Position numbers and translations under genes: made by a program. Source: Neocallimastix lanati (nom. inval.) (Eukaryota > Neocallimastigomycota > Neocallimastigomycetes > Neocallimastigales > Neocallimastigaceae). Taken from it: a stretch of DNA of 64,000 nt. How positions within the stretch are numbered: position 1 is the first letter of the stretch; each line of letters begins with the position of its first letter. The DNA lies in contig JACVTC010000023.1 in assembly GCA_016946835.1 (NCBI GenBank), forward strand, positions 1 through 64,000, in the 5' to 3' direction. Positions 43,361 through 57,400 of this stretch are shown here, piece by piece. Under the pieces are notes generated by a model. The model worked only from the letters and a program-made list of their open reading frames with translations. It did not search any database and was not told where the DNA came from.

Positions 43361-44662
43361 ATGAAGTTCACTCAATTAATTCCAGTTGCTTTATCTTTAG
43401 CTACTACTACTCTTGCTCAAAGTTTCTGTAGTTCTGCTTCTCACTCTGGTCAAAGTGTTAAGGAAACTAGTAACAAAGTTGGTAGTATTGGAGGTATTGG
43501 TTATGAATTATGGGCTGATAGTGGTAATAATAGTGCTACCTTCTATTCTGATGGTTCTTTCTCTTGTACTTTCCAAAGTGCTGGTGATTATTTATGTCGT
43601 AGTGGTCTTTCCTTTGATAGTACTAAGACTCCAGCTCAAATTGGTCGTATGAAGGCAGATTTCAAACTTGTTAAACAAAATATTTCCAACGTTGGATATT
43701 CTTATGTTGGTGTTTATGGTTGGACTAGAGATCCACTTGTTGAATACTACATTGTTGATAATTGGCTTAGTCCATCTCCACCAGGTGATTGGGTTGGTAA
43801 TAAGAAACATGGCGCATTCACTATTGATGGAGCTCAATATACTGTTTATGAAAACACTCGTACTGGACCATCTATTGATGGAGATACTACTTTCAAACAA
43901 TACTTCAGTATTCGTCAACAAGCTCGTGACTGTGGTACAATTGATATTTCAGCACACTTTGACCAATGGGAAAAGCTTGGTATGAAGATGGGTAAATTAC
44001 ATGAAGCTAAAGTCTTAGGTGAAGCTGGTAATGGTAGTGGAGGTGTCAGTGGTACAGCTGATTTCCCATATGCTAAGGTATATATTGGTGATGGTAATGC
44101 AGGTGGTGCAGGTGGTGCAGCTCCAGCACCAGCTCCAGCCCAAGAACAAGCCCCAGCCCCAGCTCAAGGTAATGATCAACAACAAGCCCCAGCTCCAGCT
44201 CAAGAACAAGCTCCAGCTCAAGGAAATGAAGGAGATTGGAACAATTGGGGTAATCAAGGAGGTAATCAAGGAGGAAACCCATGGGATCAAGGTAATCAAT
44301 GGAACCAAGGTGGTAACCAAGGAGGTAATCAATGGAACCAAGGAGGAAATCAATGGAATCAATGGAATCAAGGTAACCAAGGTGGTAATCCATGGGATCA
44401 AGGTAATCAATGGAATCAAGGAAGTAATCAATGGGGTGGTAACCAAGGAGGTAATCCATGGGATCAAGGAAATCAATGGAACCAAGGTAGTAACTGGGCT
44501 GCTCCACAAAATGCCGCTGCTCCTCAAAATGCTGCTGCTGCTGGAGGAAATTGTGCTTCTATTTGGGGTCAATGTGGTGGACAAGGTTTCAATGGTCCAA
44601 CTTGCTGTTCTGAAGGTACCTGTAAACAAATTAGTGAACATTTCCATCAGTGCCAAAACTAA
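43361..44662 (+). CDS. GH11 endo-1,4-beta-xylanase with C-terminal CBM1 (gene 4, 433 aa)
   Basis: Signal peptide 1-20, GH11 domain 21-243 with E128 and E221, CBM1 at 397-433 with all six cysteines. The GH11 domain is nearly identical to its paralogues (A92 for S). The linker differs: residues ~250-287 are Ala/Pro/Gln (APAPAQEQAP), almost without the QGNDQQQ unit, and residues ~290-383 are a Trp-rich stretch (NQGGNPWDQGNQWNQGG type) with about a dozen Trp residues. No dockerin. It is the last gene of the cluster and also the last intact gene before the large satellite-bearing element. Confidence 0.97.
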   Translation: MKFTQLIPVALSLATTTLAQSFCSSASHSGQSVKETSNKVGSIGGIGYELWADSGNNSATFYSDGSFSCTFQSAGDYLCRSGLSFDSTKTPAQIGRMKADFKLVKQNISNVGYSYVGVYGWTRDPLVEYYIVDNWLSPSPPGDWVGNKKHGAFTIDGAQYTVYENTRTGPSIDGDTTFKQYFSIRQQARDCGTIDISAHFDQWEKLGMKMGKLHEAKVLGEAGNGSGGVSGTADFPYAKVYIGDGNAGGAGGAAPAPAPAQEQAPAPAQGNDQQQAPAPAQEQAPAQGNEGDWNNWGNQGGNQGGNPWDQGNQWNQGGNQGGNQWNQGGNQWNQWNQGNQGGNPWDQGNQWNQGSNQWGGNQGGNPWDQGNQWNQGSNWAAPQNAAAPQNAAAAGGNCASIWGQCGGQGFNGPTCCSEGTCKQISEHFHQCQN

Positions 44663-45212
44663 ATTAATTAAATGATTTATGAAAATGGAATTTTTTTTTA
44701 ATAAAAAAATTAAAAACATAGAATTTAATTAATAATTATTTTTCAAATGAAAGCATATCTGTGATTATGTATTTTATTTTAGAAATAAAATTTCATATTA
44801 ATTTATTAAATTTTAATTTTGTATATAAAATAATTATTATAAATAAATAAAATATTAAATTTAAAATTATTTTATTTAATGTATTAAATAAATTCGTAAA
44901 TTATTAAAATAATAAAAATATATATTTATATATAAAAAAATATTATATTTCTTTAAAAAAAATGAAAAAAATTTGTTTTACGTCTGTTATTCAAAATCTT
45001 TTAATTTTATTTTATTTATTTAGTATTAATAAAATTATTAGAAATTATAAAATCATATATGTTAAAATTATATAAATACATATATTATTTTTATTTTTTC
45101 TTTAAAAGACTTAAATTATGAGAAAAACCAAAAAAGAATTAATATAATAAATGTTTCCAATTTTAATAGATGTCACAATTCTGAAGAATTGAAATATAAT
45201 AAATCGATATAT
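44663..45212. other. AT-rich spacer
   Basis: 3' flank of gene 4; nothing else recognised. Confidence 0.5.
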
Positions 45213-45329
45213 AATTTAAATGAATGTGGTTCATTTCGCCAATTTTTATAATACAAATTTTCAATACGCTTTTATTTTTAATGGCTTGTAAAATTTTTTG
45301 TTAACGCCATAAAAATTTTAATAAAATTA

Positions 45330-45430
45330 TATGTAAAAAAAATAAATGTATAAATAAATAAACAAACAAATAAATAAATAAATAAAGAATGTAATAAGTA
45401 TATAAAATAAAAATAAATAGTATAATATAA
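45330..45430 (+). repeat. Left edge of the satellite, matching the inverted right edge
   Basis: AATAAATAAAGAATGTAATA followed by a degenerate monomer. The reverse complement of 61690-61800 has AATAAATAAAGAATGCAATA followed by degenerate monomers, so the array is bounded by the same flank in opposite orientation. Confidence 0.7.
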
Positions 45431-48400
45431 ATATAAAGTACAGATTTAATAAAATAAAATAAAATAATATAAAATAAAATAAAATAAAATAAAATAAATA
45501 GTAGAAATATGAATATAAATTACAGATTTAATAAAATAAAATAAAATAAAATAAAATTAAATAAATAGTAGAAATATGAATATAAAGTACAGATTCAATA
45601 AAATAAAATAAAATAAAATAAAATAAAATAAAATAAAATAAAATAAATAGTAGAAATATGAATATAAAGTACAGATTTAATAAAATAAAATAAAATAAAA
45701 TAAAATAAAATAAATAGTAGAAATATGAATATAAAGTACAGATTTAATAAAATAAAATAAAATAAAATAAAATAAATAGTAGAAATATGAATATAAAGTA
45801 CAGATTTAATAAAATAAAATAAAATAAAATAAAATAAAATAAATAGTAGAAATATGAATATAAAGTACAGATTCAATAAAATAAAATAAAATAAAATAAA
45901 ATAAAATAAAATAAAATAAAATAAATAGTAGAAATATGAATATAAATTACAGATTTAATAAAATAAAATAAAATAAAATAAAATTAAATAAATAGTAGAA
46001 ATATGAATATAAAGTACAGATTCAATAAAATAAAATAAAATAAAATAAAATAAAATAAAATAAAATAAAATAAATAGTAGAAATATGAATATAAAGTACA
46101 GATTTAATAAAATAAAATAAAATAAAATAAAATAAAATAAATAGTAGAAATATGAATATAAAGTACAGATTTAATAAAATAAAATAAAATAAAATAAATA
46201 GTAGAAATATGAATATAAAGTACAGATTTAATAAAATAAAATAAAATAAAATAAAATAAAATAAATAGTAGAAATATGAATATAAAGTACAGATTTAATA
46301 AAATAAAATAAAATAAAATAAATAGTAGAAATATGAATATAAAGTACAGATTTAATAAAATAAAATAAAATAAAATAAAATAAAATAAATAGTAGAAATA
46401 TGAATATAAAGTACAGATTTAATAAAATAAAATAAAATAAAATAAAATAAAATAAATAGTAGAAATATGAATATAAAGTACAGATTTAATAAAATAAAAT
46501 AAAATAAAATAAAATAAAATAAAATAAAATAAAATAAAATAAATAGTAGAAATATGAATATAAAGTACAGATTTAATAAAATAAAATAAAATAAAATAAA
46601 ATAAAATAAAATTAAATAAATAGTAGAAATATGAATATAAAGTACAGATTTAATAAAATAAAATAAAATAAAATAAAATAAAATTAAATAAATAGTAGAA
46701 ATATGAATATAAAGTACAGATTTAATAAAATAAAATAAAATAAAATAAATAGTAGAAATATGAATATAAAGTACAGATTTAATAAAATAAAATAAAATAA
46801 AATAAATAGTAGAAATATGAATATAAAGTACAGATTTAATAAAATAAAATAAAATAAAATAAATAGTAGAAATATGAATATAAAGTACAGATTTAATAAA
46901 ATAAAATAAAATAAAATAAAATAAAATAAAATAAAATAAAATAAATAGTAGAAATATGAATATAAATTACAGATTTAATAAAATAAAATAAAATAAAATA
47001 AAATTAAATAAATAGTAGAAATATGAATATAAAGTACAGATTCAATAAAATAAAATAAAATAAAATAAAATAAAATAAAATAAAATAAAATAAATAGTAG
47101 AAATATGAATATAAAGTACAGATTTAATAAAATAAAATAAAATAAAATAAAATAAAATAAATAGTAGAAATATGAATATAAAGTACAGATTTAATAAAAT
47201 AAAATAAAATAAAATAAATAGTAGAAATATGAATATAAAGTACAGATTTAATAAAATAAAATAAAATAAAATAAAATAAAATAAATAGTAGAAATATGAA
47301 TATAAAGTACAGATTTAATAAAATAAAATAAAATAAAATAAATAGTAGAAATATGAATATAAAGTACAGATTTAATAAAATAAAATAAAATAAAATAAAA
47401 TAAAATAAATAGTAGAAATATGAATATAAAGTACAGATTTAATAAAATAAAATAAAATAAAATAAATAGTAGAAATATGAATATAAAGTACAGATTTAAT
47501 AAAATAAAATAAAATAAAATAAATAGTAGAAATATGAATATAAAGTACAGATTTAATAAAATAAAATAAAATAAAATAAATAGTAGAAATATGAATATAA
47601 AGTACAGATTCAATAAAATAAAATAAAATAAAATAAAATAAAATAAAATAAAATAAAATAAATAGTAGAAATATGAATATAAATTACAGATTTAATAAAA
47701 TAAAATAAAATAAAATAAAATTAAATAAATAGTAGAAATATGAATATAAAGTACAGATTCAATAAAATAAAATAAAATAAAATAAAATAAAATAAAATAA
47801 AATAAAATAAATAGTAGAAATATGAATATAAAGTACAGATTTAATAAAATAAAATAAAATAAAATAAAATAAAATAAATAGTAGAAATATGAATATAAAG
47901 TACAGATTTAATAAAATAAAATAAAATAAAATAAATAGTAGAAATATGAATATAAAGTACAGATTTAATAAAATAAAATAAAATAAAATAAAATAAAATA
48001 AATAGTAGAAATATGAATATAAAGTACAGATTTAATAAAATAAAATAAAATAAAATAAATAGTAGAAATATGAATATAAAGTACAGATTTAATAAAATAA
48101 AATAAAATAAAATAAAATAAAATAAATAGTAGAAATATGAATATAAAGTACAGATTTAATAAAATAAAATAAAATAAAATAAAATAAAATAAATAGTAGA
48201 AATATGAATATAAAGTACAGATTTAATAAAATAAAATAAAATAAAATAAAATAAAATAAAATAAAATAAAATAAAATAAATAGTAGAAATATGAATATAA
48301 AGTACAGATTTAATAAAATAAAATAAAATAAAATAAAATAAAATAAAATTAAATAAATAGTAGAAATATGAATATAAAGTACAGATTTAATAAAATAAAA

Positions 48401-51400
48401 TAAAATAAAATAAAATAAAATTAAATAAATAGTAGAAATATGAATATAAAGTACAGATTTAATAAAATAAAATAAAATAAAATAAATAGTAGAAATATGA
48501 ATATAAAGTACAGATTTAATAAAATAAAATAAAATAAAATAAAATAAAATAAAATAAAATAAAATAAAATAAATAGTAGAAATATGAATATAAAGTACAG
48601 ATTTAATAAAATAAAATAAAATAAAATAAAATAAAATAAAATAAAATAAATAGTAGAAATGTGAATATAAAGTACAGATTTAATAAAATAAAATAAAATA
48701 AAATAAATAGTAGAAATATGAATATAAAGTACAGATTTAATAAAATAAAATAAAATAAAATAAAATAAAATAAAATAAAATAAAATAAAATAAATAGTAG
48801 AAATATGAATATAAAGTACAGATTTAATAAAATAAAATAAAATAAAATAAAATAAAATAAAATAAAATAAAATAAATAGTAGAAATATGAATATAAAGTA
48901 CAGATTTAATAAAATAAAATAAAATAAAATAAAATAAAATAAATAGTAGAAATGTGAATATAAAGTACAGATTTAATAAAATAAAATAAAATAAAATAAA
49001 TAGTAGAAATATGAATATAAAGTACAGATTTAATAAAATAAAATAAAATAAAATAAATAGTAGAAATATGAATATAAAGTACAGATTTAATAAAATAAAA
49101 TAAAATAAAATAAAATAAAATAAATAGTAGAAATATGAATATAAAGTACAGATTTAATAAAATAAAATAAAATAAAATAAAATAAAATAAAATAAAATAA
49201 AATAAATAGTAGAAATATGAATATAAAGTACAGATTTAATAAAATAAAATAAAATAAAATAAATAGTAGAAATATGAATATAAAGTACAGATTTAATAAA
49301 ATAAAATAAAATAATATAAAATAAAATAAAATAAAATAAAATAAATAGTAGAAATATGAATATAAAGTACAGATTTAATAAAATAAAATAAAATAAAATA
49401 AATAGTAGAAATATGAATATAAAGTACAGATTTAATAAAATAAAATAAAATAAAATAAAATAAAATAAAATAAATAGTAGAAATGTGAATATAAAGTACA
49501 GATTTAATAAAATAAAATAAAATAAAATAAAATAAATAGTAGAAATATGAATATAAAGTACAGATTTAATAAAATAAAATAAAATAAAATAAAATAAAAT
49601 AAAATAAATAGTAGAAATATGAATATAAAGTACAGATTTAATAAAATAAAATAAAATAAAATAAATAGTAGAAATATGAATATAAAGTACAGATTTAATA
49701 AAATAAAATAAAATAAAATAAATAGTAGAAATATGAATATAAAGTACAGATTTAATAAAATAAAATAAAATAAAATAAATAGTAGAAATATGAATATAAA
49801 GTACAGATTTAATAAAATAAAATAAAATAATATAAAATAAAATAAAATAAAATAAAATAAATAGTAGAAATATGAATATAAAGTACAGATTTAATAAAAT
49901 AAAATAAAATAAAATAAATAGTAGAAATATGAATATAAAGTACAGATTTAATAAAATAAAATAAAATAAAATAAATAGTAGAAATATGAATATAAAGTAC
50001 AGATTTAATAAAATAAAATAAAATAAAATAAATAGTAGAAATATGAATATAAAGTACAGATTTAATAAAATAAAATAAAATAAAATAAATAGTAGAAATA
50101 TGAATATAAAGTACAGATTTAATAAAATAAAATAAAATAAAATAAATAGTAGAAATATGAATATAAAGTACAGATTTAATAAAATAAAATAAAATAAAAT
50201 AAATAGTAGAAATATGAATATAAAGTACAGATTTAATAAAATAAAATAAAATAAAATAAATAGTAGAAATATGAATATAAAGTACAGATTTAATAAAATA
50301 AAATAAAATAATATAAAATAAAATAAAATAAAATAAAATAAATAGTAGAAATATGAATATAAAGTACAGATTTAATAAAATAAAATAAAATAAAATAAAT
50401 AGTAGAAATATGAATATAAAGTACAGATTTAATAAAATAAAATAAAATAATATAAAATAAAATAAAATAAAATAAAATAAATAGTAGAAATATGAATATA
50501 AAGTACAGATTTAATAAAATAAAATTAAATAAAATAAATAGTAGAAATATGAATATAAAGTACAGATTTAATAAAATAAAATAAAATAAAATAAATAGTA
50601 GAAATATGAATATAAAGTACAGATTTAATAAAATAAAATAAAATAAAATAAATAGTAGAAATATGAATATAAAGTACAGATTTAATAAAATAAAATAAAA
50701 TAATATAAAATAAAATAAAATAAAATAAAATAAATAGTAGAAATATGAATATAAAGTACAGATTTAATAAAATAAAATAAAATAAAATAAATAGTAGAAA
50801 TATGAATATAAAGTACAGATTTAATAAAATAAAATAAAATAATATAAAATAAAATAAAATAAAATAAAATAAATAGTAGAAATATGAATATAAAGTACAG
50901 ATTTAATAAAATAAAATAAAATAAAATAAATAGTAGAAATATGAATATAAAGTACAGATTTAATAAAATAAAATAAAATAAAATAAAATAAAATAAAATA
51001 AATAGTAGAAATGTGAATATAAAGTACAGATTTAATAAAATAAAATAAAATAAAATAAAATAAAATAAAATAAATAGTAGAAATATGAATATAAAGTACA
51101 GATTTAATAAAATAAAATAAAATAAAATAAATAGTAGAAATATGAATATAAAGTACAGATTTAATAAAATAAAATAAAATAAAATAAATAGTAGAAATAT
51201 GAATATAAAGTACAGATTTAATAAAATAAAATAAAATAAAATAAATAGTAGAAATATGAATATAAAGTACAGATTTAATAAAATAAAATAAAATAATATA
51301 AAATAAAATAAAATAAAATAAAATAAATAGTAGAAATATGAATATAAAGTACAGATTTAATAAAATAAAATAAAATAAAATAAATAGTAGAAATATGAAT

Positions 51401-54400
51401 ATAAAGTACAGATTTAATAAAATAAAATAAAATAAAATAAATAGTAGAAATATGAATATAAAGTACAGATTTAATAAAATAAAATAAAATAAAATAAATA
51501 GTAGAAATATGAATATAAAGTACAGATTTAATAAAATAAAATAAAATAAAATAAATAGTAGAAATATGAATATAAAGTACAGATTTAATAAAATAAAATA
51601 AAATAAAATAAATAGTAGAAATATGAATATAAAGTACAGATTTAATAAAATAAAATAAAATAAAATAAATAGTAGAAATATGAATATAAAGTACAGATTT
51701 AATAAAATAAAATAAAATAAAATAAATAGTAGAAATATGAATATAAAGTACAGATTTAATAAAATAAAATAAAATAAAATAAATAGTAGAAATATGAATA
51801 TAAAGTACAGATTTAATAAAATAAAATAAAATAATATAAAATAAAATAAAATAAAATAAAATAAATAGTAGAAATATGAATATAAAGTACAGATTTAATA
51901 AAATAAAATAAAATAAAATAAATAGTAGAAATATGAATATAAAGTACAGATTTAATAAAATAAAATAAAATAATATAAAATAAAATAAAATAAAATAAAA
52001 TAAATAGTAGAAATATGAATATAAAGTACAGATTTAATAAAATAAAATTAAATAAAATAAATAGTAGAAATATGAATATAAAGTACAGATTTAATAAAAT
52101 AAAATAAAATAAAATAAATAGTAGAAATATGAATATAAAGTACAGATTTAATAAAATAAAATAAAATAAAATAAATAGTAGAAATATGAATATAAAGTAC
52201 AGATTTAATAAAATAAAATAAAATAATATAAAATAAAATAAAATAAAATAAAATAAATAGTAGAAATATGAATATAAAGTACAGATTTAATAAAATAAAA
52301 TAAAATAAAATAAATAGTAGAAATATGAATATAAAGTACAGATTTAATAAAATAAAATAAAATAATATAAAATAAAATAAAATAAAATAAAATAAATAGT
52401 AGAAATATGAATATAAAGTACAGATTTAATAAAATAAAATAAAATAAAATAAATAGTAGAAATATGAATATAAAGTACAGATTTAATAAAATAAAATAAA
52501 ATAAAATAAAATAAAATAAAATAAATAGTAGAAATGTGAATATAAAGTACAGATTTAATAAAATAAAATAAAATAAAATAAAATAAAATAAAATAAATAG
52601 TAGAAATATGAATATAAAGTACAGATTTAATAAAATAAAATAAAATAAAATAAATAGTAGAAATATGAATATAAAGTACAGATTTAATAAAATAAAATAA
52701 AATAAAATAAATAGTAGAAATATGAATATAAAGTACAGATTTAATAAAATAAAATAAAATAAAATAAATAGTAGAAATATGAATATAAAGTACAGATTTA
52801 ATAAAATAAAATAAAATAATATAAAATAAAATAAAATAAAATAAAATAAATAGTAGAAATATGAATATAAAGTACAGATTTAATAAAATAAAATAAAATA
52901 AAATAAATAGTAGAAATATGAATATAAAGTACAGATTTAATAAAATAAAATAAAATAAAATAAATAGTAGAAATATGAATATAAAGTACAGATTTAATAA
53001 AATAAAATAAAATAAAATAAATAGTAGAAATATGAATATAAAGTACAGATTTAATAAAATAAAATAAAATAAAATAAATAGTAGAAATATGAATATAAAG
53101 TACAGATTTAATAAAATAAAATAAAATAAAATAAATAGTAGAAATATGAATATAAAGTACAGATTTAATAAAATAAAATAAAATAAAATAAATAGTAGAA
53201 ATATGAATATAAAGTACAGATTTAATAAAATAAAATAAAATAAAATAAATAGTAGAAATATGAATATAAAGTACAGATTTAATAAAATAAAATAAAATAA
53301 AATAAATAGTAGAAATATGAATATAAAGTACAGATTTAATAAAATAAAATAAAATAATATAAAATAAAATAAAATAAAATAAAATAAATAGTAGAAATAT
53401 GAATATAAAGTACAGATTTAATAAAATAAAATAAAATAAAATAAATAGTAGAAATATGAATATAAAGTACAGATTTAATAAAATAAAATAAAATAATATA
53501 AAATAAAATAAAATAAAATAAAATAAATAGTAGAAATATGAATATAAAGTACAGATTTAATAAAATAAAATTAAATAAAATAAATAGTAGAAATATGAAT
53601 ATAAAGTACAGATTTAATAAAATAAAATAAAATAAAATAAATAGTAGAAATATGAATATAAAGTACAGATTTAATAAAATAAAATAAAATAAAATAAATA
53701 GTAGAAATATGAATATAAAGTACAGATTTAATAAAATAAAATAAAATAATATAAAATAAAATAAAATAAAATAAAATAAATAGTAGAAATATGAATATAA
53801 AGTACAGATTTAATAAAATAAAATAAAATAAAATAAATAGTAGAAATATGAATATAAAGTACAGATTTAATAAAATAAAATAAAATAAAATAAATAGTAG
53901 AAATATGAATATAAAGTACAGATTTAATAAAATAAAATAAAATAAAATAAATAGTAGAAATATGAATATAAAGTACAGATTTAATAAAATAAAATAAAAT
54001 AAAATAAATAGTAGAAATATGAATATAAAGTACAGATTTAATAAAATAAAATAAAATAATATAAAATAAAATAAAATAAAATAAAATAAATAGTAGAAAT
54101 ATGAATATAAAGTACAGATTTAATAAAATAAAATAAAATAAAATAAATAGTAGAAATATGAATATAAAGTACAGATTTAATAAAATAAAATAAAATAATA
54201 TAAAATAAAATAAAATAAAATAAAATAAATAGTAGAAATATGAATATAAAGTACAGATTTAATAAAATAAAATTAAATAAAATAAATAGTAGAAATATGA
54301 ATATAAAGTACAGATTTAATAAAATAAAATAAAATAAAATAAATAGTAGAAATATGAATATAAAGTACAGATTTAATAAAATAAAATAAAATAAAATAAA

Positions 54401-57400
54401 TAGTAGAAATATGAATATAAAGTACAGATTTAATAAAATAAAATAAAATAATATAAAATAAAATAAAATAAAATAAAATAAATAGTAGAAATATGAATAT
54501 AAAGTACAGATTTAATAAAATAAAATAAAATAAAATAAATAGTAGAAATATGAATATAAAGTACAGATTTAATAAAATAAAATAAAATAATATAAAATAA
54601 AATAAAATAAAATAAAATAAATAGTAGAAATATGAATATAAAGTACAGATTTAATAAAATAAAATAAAATAAAATAAATAGTAGAAATATGAATATAAAG
54701 TACAGATTTAATAAAATAAAATAAAATAAAATAAAATAAAATAAAATAAATAGTAGAAATGTGAATATAAAGTACAGATTTAATAAAATAAAATAAAATA
54801 AAATAAAATAAAATAAAATAAATAGTAGAAATATGAATATAAAGTACAGATTTAATAAAATAAAATAAAATAAAATAAATAGTAGAAATATGAATATAAA
54901 GTACAGATTTAATAAAATAAAATAAAATAAAATAAATAGTAGAAATATGAATATAAAGTACAGATTTAATAAAATAAAATAAAATAAAATAAATAGTAGA
55001 AATATGAATATAAAGTACAGATTTAATAAAATAAAATAAAATAATATAAAATAAAATAAAATAAAATAAAATAAATAGTAGAAATATGAATATAAAGTAC
55101 AGATTTAATAAAATAAAATAAAATAAAATAAATAGTAGAAATATGAATATAAAGTACAGATTTAATAAAATAAAATAAAATAAAATAAATAGTAGAAATA
55201 TGAATATAAAGTACAGATTTAATAAAATAAAATAAAATAAAATAAATAGTAGAAATATGAATATAAAGTACAGATTTAATAAAATAAAATAAAATAAAAT
55301 AAATAGTAGAAATATGAATATAAAGTACAGATTTAATAAAATAAAATAAAATAAAATAAATAGTAGAAATATGAATATAAAGTACAGATTTAATAAAATA
55401 AAATAAAATAAAATAAATAGTAGAAATATGAATATAAAGTACAGATTTAATAAAATAAAATAAAATAAAATAAATAGTAGAAATATGAATATAAAGTACA
55501 GATTTAATAAAATAAAATAAAATAAAATAAATAGTAGAAATATGAATATAAAGTACAGATTTAATAAAATAAAATAAAATAATATAAAATAAAATAAAAT
55601 AAAATAAAATAAATAGTAGAAATATGAATATAAAGTACAGATTTAATAAAATAAAATAAAATAAAATAAATAGTAGAAATATGAATATAAAGTACAGATT
55701 TAATAAAATAAAATAAAATAATATAAAATAAAATAAAATAAAATAAAATAAATAGTAGAAATATGAATATAAAGTACAGATTTAATAAAATAAAATTAAA
55801 TAAAATAAATAGTAGAAATATGAATATAAAGTACAGATTTAATAAAATAAAATAAAATAAAATAAATAGTAGAAATATGAATATAAAGTACAGATTTAAT
55901 AAAATAAAATAAAATAAAATAAATAGTAGAAATATGAATATAAAGTACAGATTTAATAAAATAAAATAAAATAATATAAAATAAAATAAAATAAAATAAA
56001 ATAAATAGTAGAAATATGAATATAAAGTACAGATTTAATAAAATAAAATAAAATAAAATAAATAGTAGAAATATGAATATAAAGTACAGATTTAATAAAA
56101 TAAAATAAAATAAAATAAATAGTAGAAATATGAATATAAAGTACAGATTTAATAAAATAAAATAAAATAAAATAAATAGTAGAAATATGAATATAAAGTA
56201 CAGATTTAATAAAATAAAATAAAATAATATAAAATAAAATAAAATAAAATAAAATAAATAGTAGAAATATGAATATAAAGTACAGATTTAATAAAATAAA
56301 ATAAAATAAAATAAATAGTAGAAATATGAATATAAAGTACAGATTTAATAAAATAAAATAAAATAATATAAAATAAAATAAAATAAAATAAAATAAATAG
56401 TAGAAATATGAATATAAAGTACAGATTTAATAAAATAAAATAAAATAAAATAAATAGTAGAAATATGAATATAAAGTACAGATTTAATAAAATAAAATAA
56501 AATAAAATAAATAGTAGAAATATGAATATAAAGTACAGATTTAATAAAATAAAATAAAATAAAATAAATAGTAGAAATATGAATATAAAGTACAGATTTA
56601 ATAAAATAAAATAAAATAAAATAAATAGTAGAAATATGAATATAAAGTACAGATTTAATAAAATAAAATAAAATAAAATAAATAGTAGAAATATGAATAT
56701 AAAGTACAGATTTAATAAAATAAAATAAAATAAAATAAATAGTAGAAATATGAATATAAAGTACAGATTTAATAAAATAAAATAAAATAAAATAAATAGT
56801 AGAAATATGAATATAAAGTACAGATTTAATAAAATAAAATAAAATAAAATAAATAGTAGAAATATGAATATAAAGTACAGATTTAATAAAATAAAATAAA
56901 ATAATATAAAATAAAATAAAATAAAATAAAATAAATAGTAGAAATATGAATATAAAGTACAGATTTAATAAAATAAAATAAAATAAAATAAATAGTAGAA
57001 ATATGAATATAAAGTACAGATTTAATAAAATAAAATAAAATAATATAAAATAAAATAAAATAAAATAAAATAAATAGTAGAAATATGAATATAAAGTACA
57101 GATTTAATAAAATAAAATTAAATAAAATAAATAGTAGAAATATGAATATAAAGTACAGATTTAATAAAATAAAATAAAATAAAATAAATAGTAGAAATAT
57201 GAATATAAAGTACAGATTTAATAAAATAAAATAAAATAAAATAAATAGTAGAAATATGAATATAAAGTACAGATTTAATAAAATAAAATAAAATAATATA
57301 AAATAAAATAAAATAAAATAAAATAAATAGTAGAAATATGAATATAAAGTACAGATTTAATAAAATAAAATAAAATAAAATAAATAGTAGAAATATGAAT

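Noticed and set aside
28091-44662. Dockerin-bearing (cellulosomal) enzymes
   Set aside because: I looked for the Cys-rich, Trp/Tyr-containing ~40-aa dockerin typical of anaerobic fungi. The Cys-rich C-terminal module is instead CBM1 (GQCGG...GPTCC...HQC).
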